Below are positions 8,517-15,879 of a DNA stretch of 64,000 bases, piece after piece. Position 1 is the first letter of the stretch, and the number at the start of each line of letters is the position of its first letter. The DNA lies in contig CAVZYJ010000021.1 in NCBI GenBank assembly GCA_963779485.1, positions 1 through 64,000 of the forward strand, written 5' to 3'. The stretch is from CAVVJA01 sp963779485. GTDB taxonomy: Bacteria; Actinomycetota; Actinomycetes; Mycobacteriales; Jatrophihabitantaceae. A program made the translations under genes and the position numbers. The notes beneath the pieces are model-generated. The model was not told where the DNA came from. It made no database searches and saw only the letters and a program-made list of their open reading frames with translations.

Positions 8517-9928
8517 TGCACACCAAGCGCGACCGCTATCAGGCGCACCGGTTCGTGGTTCGCCGGGGTATCTACGCCCTGCTGCACGGCGAACCGGACA
8601 CCCCGGAGGCGCCCTTGCGCTGGCTGGGCCTGGCCGGCATCGGTGGCCTCGCCGTGGTCGCCGTCCTGGTGGCCGTGTACGGAATCATCGGCCTGCTCGG
8701 CTCGGGCACCTCCGCGTGGCGGCAACCGGAAACGTTGATCGTGGACCGGGACACCGGCACGCGGAACGTTCTTATCGACGGGGTCTTACATCCGGTGTTG
8801 AACTATGCCTCGGCGCGGCTGTTCCTCGATGCCTCCTCGTTTCACACCACGCTGGTCGCGCATTCCGTACTCGCCGGCGTGCCGCACGGAATGCCGATGG
8901 GCATCCCGTCGGCACCGGACTACTTGCCCATGGCGCTCGTCTCCGCGCCCTGGGTTGTCTGCGGCGGCCGGTCCGTCACCGCCGATGGCGCGGCCCGGGC
9001 GACCACCGAGCTCCGCATCGGCACGGCGCCATCCGGTCCCGCCCTCGATTCCGCGACCGCTGTTCTGGTCGTCGGTGGCGATGGCACGCGCTACCTCGTC
9101 TGGCACGGCCGTCGGCTCCGGGTGACGCCGTCGGCAGTGATCAACGCGCTCGGATACGCGACGCAGCAGCCCACGGCGGTCGGCGACAGCTGGCTGTCGG
9201 CCATGCCCGCCGGGACCGACCTCGCCTTTCCGGCCGTTCCGGGCCGGGGGCAGTCAGGCCCGGCGCTCGGCTCGCAGCAGACGCTCGTCGGCCAGGTCGT
9301 CGTCGTCCGGACGCCCGGTGCAGGCAACTCGTACTATCTCGTCCTCGGCGACGGGCTGGCCCCGCTCACGCCTTTCGCGGCGGCCCTCGTCCTCGGTGAT
9401 CCAGCGAGCCGAAATGCCTACCCTGGTCACGCGCCCGCCGGGCTGCCCGCGAGCGCAGCGGACGTCGCCGCCAGCCCCCGCTCGGGTCGGTCCGTGGTGC
9501 CCAGCGGATATCCGGCCGCGATACCGCGGCTCGCGGATGCAGCCGGGCAGGCCGTCTGCGCGTCTTTCGGCGACGGTGCCAGCGTAGATCTCGCCGCGAC
9601 CGTGTCTGTGGGCATGGATTCGGCGGCAAGCGCGATCGCCACCGACGGCATGCGAGGGGCAGGCGACACTGCCACGGCGGAAGCCGTGCAATTGCCCGCA
9701 GGACGCGGCCTCATCGCTCGCGCCGTGCCGGCCGCTCACGTGACCTCGGGCTCCGTCTACCTCGTGACCGATCTGGGCATCAAATACCCCCTGGCGTCGG
9801 TCGATGTCCTTCCGGCGCTCGGCTACAGCGACGACCAACCGGCGCCGGTCTCGTCGACGCTGCTCGCTCTCATTCCCACCGGACCAACCATGGATCCGAC
9901 CGCCGCGCGCCACTACCAGACGCCCTAA
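8516..9928 (+). CDS. eccB: Type VII secretion protein EccB
   Basis: The 470-residue protein begins MHTKRDRYQAHRF, the conserved EccB opening, and has one membrane segment (about 38-60) after a short cytoplasmic part, then a long extracytoplasmic domain. EccB is a structural subunit of the ESX membrane complex. The ATG at 8516 shares its first base with the eccC stop (TGATG), which decides the start; longer extensions would run inside eccC. No eccD, eccE or mycP follows, so the rest of the apparatus must be elsewhere or to the left of the window. Confidence 0.93.
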   Translation: MHTKRDRYQAHRFVVRRGIYALLHGEPDTPEAPLRWLGLAGIGGLAVVAVLVAVYGIIGLLGSGTSAWRQPETLIVDRDTGTRNVLIDGVLHPVLNYASARLFLDASSFHTTLVAHSVLAGVPHGMPMGIPSAPDYLPMALVSAPWVVCGGRSVTADGAARATTELRIGTAPSGPALDSATAVLVVGGDGTRYLVWHGRRLRVTPSAVINALGYATQQPTAVGDSWLSAMPAGTDLAFPAVPGRGQSGPALGSQQTLVGQVVVVRTPGAGNSYYLVLGDGLAPLTPFAAALVLGDPASRNAYPGHAPAGLPASAADVAASPRSGRSVVPSGYPAAIPRLADAAGQAVCASFGDGASVDLAATVSVGMDSAASAIATDGMRGAGDTATAEAVQLPAGRGLIARAVPAAHVTSGSVYLVTDLGIKYPLASVDVLPALGYSDDQPAPVSSTLLALIPTGPTMDPTAARHYQTP

Positions 9929-10094
9929 CCTCGGGCTTCAGCCTCGGGAATGAGCAGGAAAGTGGGACCAATCACCCTGAGGAACCAGCGCCCGGAAGCT
10001 CAGCGGGGTCGGCCTGGGTGCGTCGAACGGCAAAGCGGCACTACGGATTATCTTCGACCGCACCCCGGTTCGACGCCGCGCGCCGCAGCCGACA

Positions 10095-10292
10095 TCAGGT
10101 CGCGGTGGGACGGCCCTGGAGCGGATCGTCCATCATGCCCGCGGAGTCGTCGTCTTCATCGAGGTAATTTCCGCTGCCCGAGTCCTCATCCGGGTCGGGC
10201 GTATTGGCTAGGTTGTCCTCGCCGGCCGCGACTGGGGCGCCGACATAGTCCGTGTTCTCTTTCGCGTAGTCGTCATCTCGCATCTCGGTCAT
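10095..10292 (-). CDS. Small acidic protein of unknown function
   Basis: A 65-residue, strongly acidic protein (many Asp/Glu, e.g. DEDDDS near residue 47) with no Cys and no membrane segment. The ATG at 10292 is preceded by AGAGAGG at proper spacing. A SigB/SigF-type promoter candidate lies 67 bases upstream, suggesting stress-induced expression. I do not recognise the family; low-complexity acidic proteins of this size are common among general-stress genes of actinomycetes. Confidence 0.6.
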   Translation of the reverse strand: MTEMRDDDYAKENTDYVGAPVAAGEDNLANTPDPDEDSGSGNYLDEDDDSAGMMDDPLQGRPTAT

Positions 10293-10358
10293 CGCAACGG
10301 CCTCTCTAGGTGTGAACGACCGCGTCATAGTGACTTGCTCCGCCGGTCGATCTGTCAT

Positions 10359-10384
10359 CTACCCGCCGGAACGATCGGCGAAAC
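10359..10384 (-). promoter_or_regulatory. SigB/SigF-type promoter candidate
   Basis: On the minus strand GTTT (10384-10381), a 16-base spacer, then GGGTAG (10364-10359). The actinobacterial stress-sigma consensus is GTTT-N14-17-GGGTAT/C. It points to the small acidic protein starting at 10292. Confidence 0.5.
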
Positions 10385-10390
10385 GCCGGG

Positions 10391-10669
10391 TCACCCTTTG
10401 CCCTTGGCGGCCGTGCCAGTTACCCAGGTCCAGGCCGCCGGCCCGAACGTGGTCACGGCCTCCCCAGCCGCCGACACGATCAGCAGCGCGCCTCCTCGGC
10501 CGATCCGGTAGGCCACGCCGCCGTAGTCCTCGTCGGTCTGGTAGTGGACGACGCCATCGAGTAGCCGGACGTCGACCATGTCGCCGTGCGGATGGTCGTG
10601 CGCGGTGTCGCTGGACTGCAGGCCATCGCGTCCGACGATGACGTAGCTGGTGTCCGTCTGATCAGTCAT
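10391..10669 (-). CDS. Hypothetical 92-residue protein
   Basis: The protein starts MTDQTDTSYVIVGRDG and has an alternating hydrophobic pattern suggesting a small beta-rich domain (VVHYQTDEDYGGVAYRIG), with no Cys or membrane segment. The ATG at 10669 has an AAGGAG ribosome site about nine bases upstream. Family not recognised. It sits among small stress-type genes and gene remnants, so a stress role is possible but only inferred from position. Confidence 0.65.
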   Translation of the reverse strand: MTDQTDTSYVIVGRDGLQSSDTAHDHPHGDMVDVRLLDGVVHYQTDEDYGGVAYRIGRGGALLIVSAAGEAVTTFGPAAWTWVTGTAAKGKG

Positions 10670-10734
10670 GTCCGCTGCTCCTTCTCGCCGACATCCAACT
10701 CTTCCCCGATGGGTGCACGATCAAACCGTTGTCC

Positions 10735-10760
10735 GTTAGGACGCGGATAGTGGGGGGTAC
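10735..10760 (+). promoter_or_regulatory. SigB/SigF-type promoter candidate
   Basis: GTTA (10735-10738), a 16-base spacer, then GGGTAC (10755-10760). It points at the LapA-like remnant starting near 10767, suggesting a former stress promoter still present in front of a decayed gene. Confidence 0.45.
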
Positions 10761-10988
10761 TACGGTGAGCCACCTCCGGGTGGACGGCCCCTGCCGGGAC
10801 CCCAGGAACCGGCACCCCCGCAAGTCGGGCCGCCGGCCGCCACGCCGTGGCCGACGACCCCACCGCCCGCGGGATCGACAACGTCTCCGCAAGCGGCTCG
10901 GGCGGGCCTTGATGCCCGCGGGCGCGTCCATCGGACACGCGTCAGCGGCGTCTGGATCGGCGTGGTCCTGGCCGGCATCATCCTGATC

Positions 10989-11037
10989 CGTGATCTTGGA
11001 CTTGTGGTCGTCCTGGGGCTGTATGTCCAAGATCACG
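10989..11037. repeat. Palindromic repeat, copy 1
   Basis: CGTGATCTTGGAC and GTCCAAGATCACG form a 13-base hairpin stem around the central motif TCCTGGGGCTG. The same core occurs at 37295-37342, and a variant with the same stem at 43497-43545. It lies directly after the membrane helix of the LapA-like remnant, so it may mark the disruption. Confidence 0.8.
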
Positions 11038-11050
11038 CCCGATCGGAGGC

Positions 11051-11080
11051 CTCGTCGGCTGAGCTCTCGTCGGCTGAGCT
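11051..11080. repeat. 15-base perfect tandem duplication
   Basis: CTCGTCGGCTGAGCT is present twice in a row (11051-11065 and 11066-11080), inside the decayed LapA-like frame, close to the hairpin repeat. Confidence 0.8.
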
Positions 11081-11216
11081 CGCCCCCGCGTTGCCATCGC
11101 CCGGCGATAGAGCGGCGCCCAGGCTGGGTACATAGCGGGTGGGGTCTGCAGACCCGACCGGAGATATGCCTGTCCAGACGCAATTGCGTCCTGTGCCGTG
11201 AGGAAAGGGCTCCGTC

Positions 11217-11321
11217 ATGAGCACCGCAGAGCAGTTGCGAACCGATATCGGCAAGACCCGACACGAGCTGGCGCTCGCCATTGCCGGCGGAGTCGCCGCC
11301 GGTCTCCTGGTCGTTGGCTGA
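11217..11321 (+). pseudogene. DUF3618-like remnant (34 residues)
   Basis: A short frame behind GAGGAAAGG encodes the typical DUF3618 opening (EQLRTDIGKTRHELA) joined directly to AGGVAAGLLVVG, which looks like the C-terminal membrane helix of that family. Normal DUF3618 proteins have some 50 or more residues between these parts. This suggests an internal in-frame deletion. It may still be translated as a mini-protein. The DUF4235-like remnant follows 22 bases downstream. Confidence 0.55.
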
Positions 11322-11343
11322 TCGTGCAGCGGAGGAGAGACTC

Positions 11344-11457
11344 ATGACCGAGCCCGCACCCGAGCGCGCATCAGCACCGGTACGAATCTTGTACAAACCC
11401 TGGGGGGACGTGGCCGGCATGAGGGACCGCATCATGAAGGACTGCATACGGAGGTAG
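11344..11457 (+). pseudogene. DUF4235-like remnant (37 residues)
   Basis: The frame reads into RILYKPWGDVAGM, the conserved first segment of DUF4235 membrane proteins (ILYKPxG), but the hydrophobic remainder is missing and the frame ends in a charged, unrelated tail at TAG 11455-11457. The stop precedes the next gene's ATG by two bases, so the truncated frame abuts an intact gene. Likely the leftover of a DUF3618-DUF4235 pair. Confidence 0.5.
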
Positions 11458-11459
11458 CT

Positions 11460-12185
11460 ATGAGCCAGCCGACCATCCCAACGTCCGGCCGATTGCGTGT
11501 CGCCCGAACCCGAGGCGCGCTGAGCGGTCTTCTGCTCGTGCTGCTCGGAGCCTGGGCCGCGCTAGTGCCGTTCATCGGACCGTATTTCGACTTCGCCTTC
11601 ACCCCCTCGCCCAATAACGCCTGGACGTGGACGGCGGAGCGTGGGTACATGGAGGTGGCTCCGGGGGCCGCGGCGGTGCTCGGTGGCCTCATGCTGTTGT
11701 TCAGCGCCCGCCGGGTGACGACCATCGTCGGCGCGTGGTTGGGCGTGGCCAGCGGAACCTGGTTGATCATTGGACCGCCACTCGCCGCTTACCTCAACGT
11801 CAATCTCGGTCAGCCGGATCCGGCGTCGGATCTGCGCGTCCGCACGCTGGAGTCGCTGTTCTTCTTCTCCGCTATCGGCGCAGCGATCCTCTTCGTCGCC
11901 TCAGTCGCGCTGGGGCGGATGTCGACGCACAGCGTGCGTGACGTGCGGGCGGCCGAACGGCGCGCGGCCACTCTCGCGGCCGCCGAGGATGAGCAGACTG
12001 TGGTCGCGCCTACGGCTTCTCGCGATGCGATACCAGAGGAGGCGGCTGGGCCCGAGGCCTATGCGGGGGAGCGGGGCGTCGAGACGCGCTCAGCCGAACC
12101 GGCCGTCGAGTCGGAGCGCCCACTGGAGCCGGGTGATCGGGTTCGGTCGCGCGAGGAGGACGCCCGGGACCCGGCCAACCGCTAG
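11460..12185 (+). CDS. Actinobacterial membrane protein with acidic C-terminal tail
   Basis: The 241-residue protein has four hydrophobic segments (about residues 20-40, 64-80, 85-105, 125-148), including an aromatic WTWTAERGYMEV loop seen in conserved actinobacterial hypothetical membrane proteins, followed by a charged cytoplasmic tail of about 85 residues. The ATG at 11460 has GGAGG seven bases upstream. Function unknown. It is the only intact gene of the plus-strand set that otherwise contains LapA/DUF3618/DUF4235 remnants. Confidence 0.75.
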   Translation: MSQPTIPTSGRLRVARTRGALSGLLLVLLGAWAALVPFIGPYFDFAFTPSPNNAWTWTAERGYMEVAPGAAAVLGGLMLLFSARRVTTIVGAWLGVASGTWLIIGPPLAAYLNVNLGQPDPASDLRVRTLESLFFFSAIGAAILFVASVALGRMSTHSVRDVRAAERRAATLAAAEDEQTVVAPTASRDAIPEEAAGPEAYAGERGVETRSAEPAVESERPLEPGDRVRSREEDARDPANR

Positions 12186-12197
12186 CAGTCGGCGAGG

Positions 12198-13286
12198 TCA
12201 CGGCGCGTCGCTGGCCGGCGGCGTTCTCGAAACCGGGGTATCGGAGTCGTCGGCCGACCCGTCATGGTGATCGTCGTCGAACGTGACGTCGATGTCTTCG
12301 AAGCCCTTCGCCCGCTGGGCCTGGGCCTGTTGCTCGTACTGGTTCACGTCGCCCTCGGTCAGCCGAACATTGTCGGTGAACGGGGTTAGCAGCGAACGTG
12401 GGTAAAGCTTGTCGACGCGAACCGCATTGATCTCCGCGCAGACGACGGCTATGAGCGCGGTGAGATACAGGAAGGCGAGCAGGCCCAGCACCAACGCAAA
12501 CACGCTGTTCGTGTCGCTGGCCTTCTTCACGACATGGTTGACGTAGACGACACCGAAGGACTGGAGCAGCTGCCAGCCGATCGCCGCGGCGATTGCGCCC
12601 GGCAGGACGTCGCGGACCGAGAGGCTCCGTACCGTCGCCACTCGGAATACGAACAGGAACACGGCCGCGTTGACGACCGTCGAGCCTGCGAGCGCGACCA
12701 CCTTGAGAGCGACGCCGAGCGAACCGGCCCCGCTGCTGCCGAGAGCCGACAGCGCCGTCGTACCGATGAGCGCGAGGCCGGCCGTACCGAGCAGCATCAT
12801 GCTCCGGCCGCGGCCCCGCACGGCATTCGGGCGAACGTTGCGGGGCACCGACCAAATCGTGTTCATCGCGTGCTGCAGCGCCTGACCGACGCCGAGACCG
12901 CCATAGATCGAGCCGAGAACACCGATGATCAGGCCGATTGTGCCTCCGCCGATGTGCGCCGGCTGGGCCAGTTGGGTGCCCACCACCGGCAGCTGACCAA
13001 CCGCGGAGTCCACGACGTCTTGCTGGAGATCCGGATTGCCGGCGAGCACGAGGCCGAGCACGGTTGTGAGCAGCAGAAGCAAAGGAAACAGGGATACGAA
13101 GGCGTAGTAAGCGATGAGCGCGCTGAGGAAGACCCCGGTGTCATCGAGGAACTTGTAGGCTACGGCGAGAGGAAAGCTGCTGGCTGGATGGCGACGTTGG
13201 AATCGGTCCAACCGGCCGATCCTCGGGCGGTCGTTGCTCGGTTGGTTGCTAGCGGGCGGTGCTTCGGCACGCGGCGGTGGCCCCAT
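12198..13286 (-). CDS. YihY/BrkB family integral membrane protein
   Basis: The 362-residue protein matches the YihY/BrkB (formerly called RNase BN) family: six hydrophobic segments, the early ALIAYYAFVSLFPLLL motif, and the late FALVLGLLAFLYLTALIAV helix followed by CAEINAV. The family is found in the inner membrane and its function is unsettled. The N-terminal 25 residues are Pro/charged and the last 60 are acidic and His/Asp rich. It converges on the upstream plus-strand membrane gene with a 12-base gap. Confidence 0.9.
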   Translation of the reverse strand: MGPPPRAEAPPASNQPSNDRPRIGRLDRFQRRHPASSFPLAVAYKFLDDTGVFLSALIAYYAFVSLFPLLLLLTTVLGLVLAGNPDLQQDVVDSAVGQLPVVGTQLAQPAHIGGGTIGLIIGVLGSIYGGLGVGQALQHAMNTIWSVPRNVRPNAVRGRGRSMMLLGTAGLALIGTTALSALGSSGAGSLGVALKVVALAGSTVVNAAVFLFVFRVATVRSLSVRDVLPGAIAAAIGWQLLQSFGVVYVNHVVKKASDTNSVFALVLGLLAFLYLTALIAVVCAEINAVRVDKLYPRSLLTPFTDNVRLTEGDVNQYEQQAQAQRAKGFEDIDVTFDDDHHDGSADDSDTPVSRTPPASDAP

Positions 13287-13406
13287 GAGACAGGTATTCC
13301 CATTTCGCCAGACCGCGAAAACCGAGTCATCGAGGCGCGGCGTCCGGCCGTGACGTCCCGTTGCGGCGGATGTCCGCGACCGGCGCTCGGCCGAACTGCC
13401 AGCCGC

Positions 13407-13916
13407 CTAAGCGTTGTCTTCGACGTACTTTCCCGGGTCCTTGTCGACGATTGGAACGCCGCGGACATGCTCGGCCTGGTAGGCGACGAACATGACCGCG
13501 ATCTTGTGCCGGGTGGCAAGGTCGACGTGCAGGCGAAAGTCACGCAGTCCTTCGTGCTCCTCCTCGCCCATGTGCTCGTCATTGGCCTTACGGGCGGCCA
13601 TGACGCCCTCCCACCACTCTTTCGAGCCGACGTCATGCCGAGCGGCGGCGCGGATCCCGTCGCGGATGTCGTTGTGGTCGCCGATGGCATCCTTGGTCTC
13701 GTCGGCCTCGGTGCTGTCCTTCAGCCGCTCACCCAGCTTGAGCAGTTCCGGGTAGAAGTACCGCTCTTCGGCCTCGGCATGCGTCTCGAGCATGGCCGAC
13801 AGACGGTTCCACAGCGCCCGCAGCGTCTGCGTGTCCGACGGATCGACGTCGTCGATGCGAGCGAACATCCGGCGCTGTTCCTCGTGATCAGCCAGGATGA
13901 TCTCCGTGATGTCCAT
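13407..13916 (-). CDS. Hemerythrin (HHE) domain protein
   Basis: The 169-residue helical protein has the metal ligands of an HHE cation-binding domain: His11 (LADHEEQRR), His46 and Glu50 (ETHAEAEERYFYPEL), His81 (GDHND) and His115 (NDEHMGEEEHE). Such proteins bind a di-iron centre and are linked to oxygen, NO or redox sensing. It is a single-domain soluble protein. The ATG at 13916 is preceded by AGGTGAAAGGA. Confidence 0.9.
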   Translation of the reverse strand: MDITEIILADHEEQRRMFARIDDVDPSDTQTLRALWNRLSAMLETHAEAEERYFYPELLKLGERLKDSTEADETKDAIGDHNDIRDGIRAAARHDVGSKEWWEGVMAARKANDEHMGEEEHEGLRDFRLHVDLATRHKIAVMFVAYQAEHVRGVPIVDKDPGKYVEDNA

Positions 13917-14019
13917 GTCCTTTCACCTTTCGCCAAACGTCCGATTCGGTCTTCCCATCCTCGGCGATCGCCAATCCGTTCGTCATCCTCGCGCCCGGGC
14001 GAGCAATATCCCAGCCCGG

Positions 14020-15879
14020 TCATCTACGTATCGTCGTGAGGATGTGGGCCAGGCCGCCGATTCGTAGGGCGCGGCCCAGAATGGCGAAAACGGCCGCTCC
14101 GGCGGCCGCGCCGAGCAGCAGACCGGCCGCCGCCCCGCTCCGGCCGCCCACGGTGTGGCTCATCCAGTTACCGATCAGATAGGCGACCAGGCCGGCCACC
14201 GCCGATGCCACGGACACCCGAGCCAACAGGCGCATCACTTCGGCGAAGCCGAGTAAGCCGAGCCGTTCGCGCAACGCCGCGTGACCGACGCAGGCGCCCA
14301 CGACGTACGACACCGAGGTAGCGGCGGCGAGGGCCTCGATGACATGCTCGCCGTGGAGCAGCACAGCGGCCGGAAGGACGATGGCGATCTCCACTCCGGC
14401 CATGACGATGTTCAACAGGGCCGGCGTTCGAGCGTCCTGCAGAGCGTAGAACGCCCTGATCTGGAGCATGACCAAGGCGTACGGCAGCAACCCGAACGAG
14501 GCACACGCGAGCACGGTCCCGATTGCGCGAGCCTGCGGCAGACTGGTGTGTCCGACGAAGATGATGCTCGTGATCAACGGTCCCAACGCGGCCATACCGG
14601 CCGTCGCCGGCACCAGGGCCAGCACGGACAGCCGAGCTCCGAGTCGCAGGTGACTGCGCAGTGCGGACATGTCGTAGAGGGCCGCGGCTCGGGCGAGCCG
14701 AGGCATTAAAGCGGTGAGTATGGATACGCCGAGGACACCGTACGGAAGTTGGAACAACAGCACCGCGTACGCGAACGTCGACAAGCCGTCGTGGAGGTTG
14801 GCAATCCGGGTGATCAACGCGAATCCGACCTGACCGGCCAGCACATAGACGACGACCCAACCGCCAAGTCGGCGGAAGCGGCGCGCGCGAGCAACGTGGG
14901 CCGGGGCCGCGCCGAATCGCCATCGCCACCGGAATCCAACCCGGCGCAGAGCTGGCAACAAGCACAGGGCTTGCCCGACGATTCCCACCGTCGTACCGAG
15001 TCCGAGCAGGAGGATTTCCGGACCGCTCACGGTCGTGAGCTCGGGGGCGTGGAAGCCGAATATCGCGACATACAAACCGAGCGTGCCTAGCGTGATCAGG
15101 TTGTTGAGTACGGGCGCCCAGGCCGGCAGGGCGAACACGTCGCGGGTGTTGAGAACGGCCGTGAACATCGCCCCGAGGCCGTAGAACAGGATCTGAGGTA
15201 GCAGCAATAGTGCGAATGTCGTGGTCAAATGGCGTTTGTCCGTGTCGCCGACGTACACCCAGGTCAGAGCGGGTGCCGCAGCCATTGCCAACAGGGTGGC
15301 AGCGCCCAGCGCCACCGTCGCGACGGACAGCAGGCGTTGGGTATATGCGACGCCCCGGTCGGGATCATGCTCCTGGGCCTCTACGAGCAACGGGATGAAC
15401 ACGCTGGACAGCACTCCGCCCAGCAGGAGCTCGTAGATGATGGTTGGGAGGCTGTTGGCTGTGTTGTACGGGTCGGCGATGCTGCCGACGCCCACGCCGA
15501 GCACCGCGCCCAGCGCCAGAGTGCGAAGGAATCCCGTGATTCGGCTGACCAAACTCCCGACTGCGACGCGCCGGCTGTCGGTGATGAGCGACAGCGCCGC
15601 GTTGGCGCTCACGCCCCCGTAACTTCGGTGCGACGCACGGGCCCGGTGTGAGCCGGGAGCGCGCGGCGCTGCTGGTCGCCCGACGTAGGTCGGTTCACTC
15701 CATCCGACGTAGGTCGGCTCGCTCCACTGATCGGACACGACGCCCGGAAGAGCACTTACGATGCCGCCGCTTACCGGAGCGGCGTAATACGTCCGGTTGT
15801 TCTGATAGGCCGGCGGACTCGGGGGGCCTTGGTCATCCGCCCGATGGTGCGGGCGGTGCGACCGTCCTCCCATGGTCAC
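14020..15879 (-). CDS. murJ: Lipid II flippase MurJ (MviN family)
   Basis: The 619-residue protein has a cytoplasmic N-terminus of about 95 residues followed by about 14 hydrophobic segments in the MOP/MviN pattern (SLITDSRRVAVGSLVSRITGFLRT start; NSLPTIIYELLLGGVLSSVFIPLL). MurJ moves the lipid-linked peptidoglycan precursor across the membrane. The N-terminal tail contains a tandem repeat of the octapeptide WSEPTYVG. The start GTG at 15879 overlaps the stop of the AsnB-type gene by four bases; an ATG two codons later is an alternative. It is the last gene of an operon with AsnB, an M15-like peptidase and a CofE-like fusion. Confidence 0.9.
   Translation of the reverse strand: MTMGGRSHRPHHRADDQGPPSPPAYQNNRTYYAAPVSGGIVSALPGVVSDQWSEPTYVGWSEPTYVGRPAAPRAPGSHRARASHRSYGGVSANAALSLITDSRRVAVGSLVSRITGFLRTLALGAVLGVGVGSIADPYNTANSLPTIIYELLLGGVLSSVFIPLLVEAQEHDPDRGVAYTQRLLSVATVALGAATLLAMAAAPALTWVYVGDTDKRHLTTTFALLLLPQILFYGLGAMFTAVLNTRDVFALPAWAPVLNNLITLGTLGLYVAIFGFHAPELTTVSGPEILLLGLGTTVGIVGQALCLLPALRRVGFRWRWRFGAAPAHVARARRFRRLGGWVVVYVLAGQVGFALITRIANLHDGLSTFAYAVLLFQLPYGVLGVSILTALMPRLARAAALYDMSALRSHLRLGARLSVLALVPATAGMAALGPLITSIIFVGHTSLPQARAIGTVLACASFGLLPYALVMLQIRAFYALQDARTPALLNIVMAGVEIAIVLPAAVLLHGEHVIEALAAATSVSYVVGACVGHAALRERLGLLGFAEVMRLLARVSVASAVAGLVAYLIGNWMSHTVGGRSGAAAGLLLGAAAGAAVFAILGRALRIGGLAHILTTIRR

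Larger units (their letters stand above)
10767..11135 (+). pseudogene. LapA-like (DUF1049) membrane protein remnant
   Basis: A plus-strand frame with a Pro-rich N-terminus is followed by RTRVSGVWIGVVLAGIILI, which resembles the Pro-rich tail plus first membrane helix of actinobacterial LapA-domain proteins. The expected continuation (a second helix and an LQN-type segment) is absent: right after the helix the frame enters a hairpin repeat (10989-11037) and then runs to a TAG at 11133-11135 through unrelated sequence. No ATG, GTG or TTG start is present in frame upstream of the helix. Neighbouring DUF3618- and DUF4235-like remnants, families that often travel with it, support decay of a small gene cluster. 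Confidence 0.5.

Noticed and set aside
12198..13286. Annotation as ribonuclease BN
   Set aside because: The YihY/BrkB family was misnamed; true RNase BN/Z is a soluble metallo-hydrolase, and this protein has six membrane helices.
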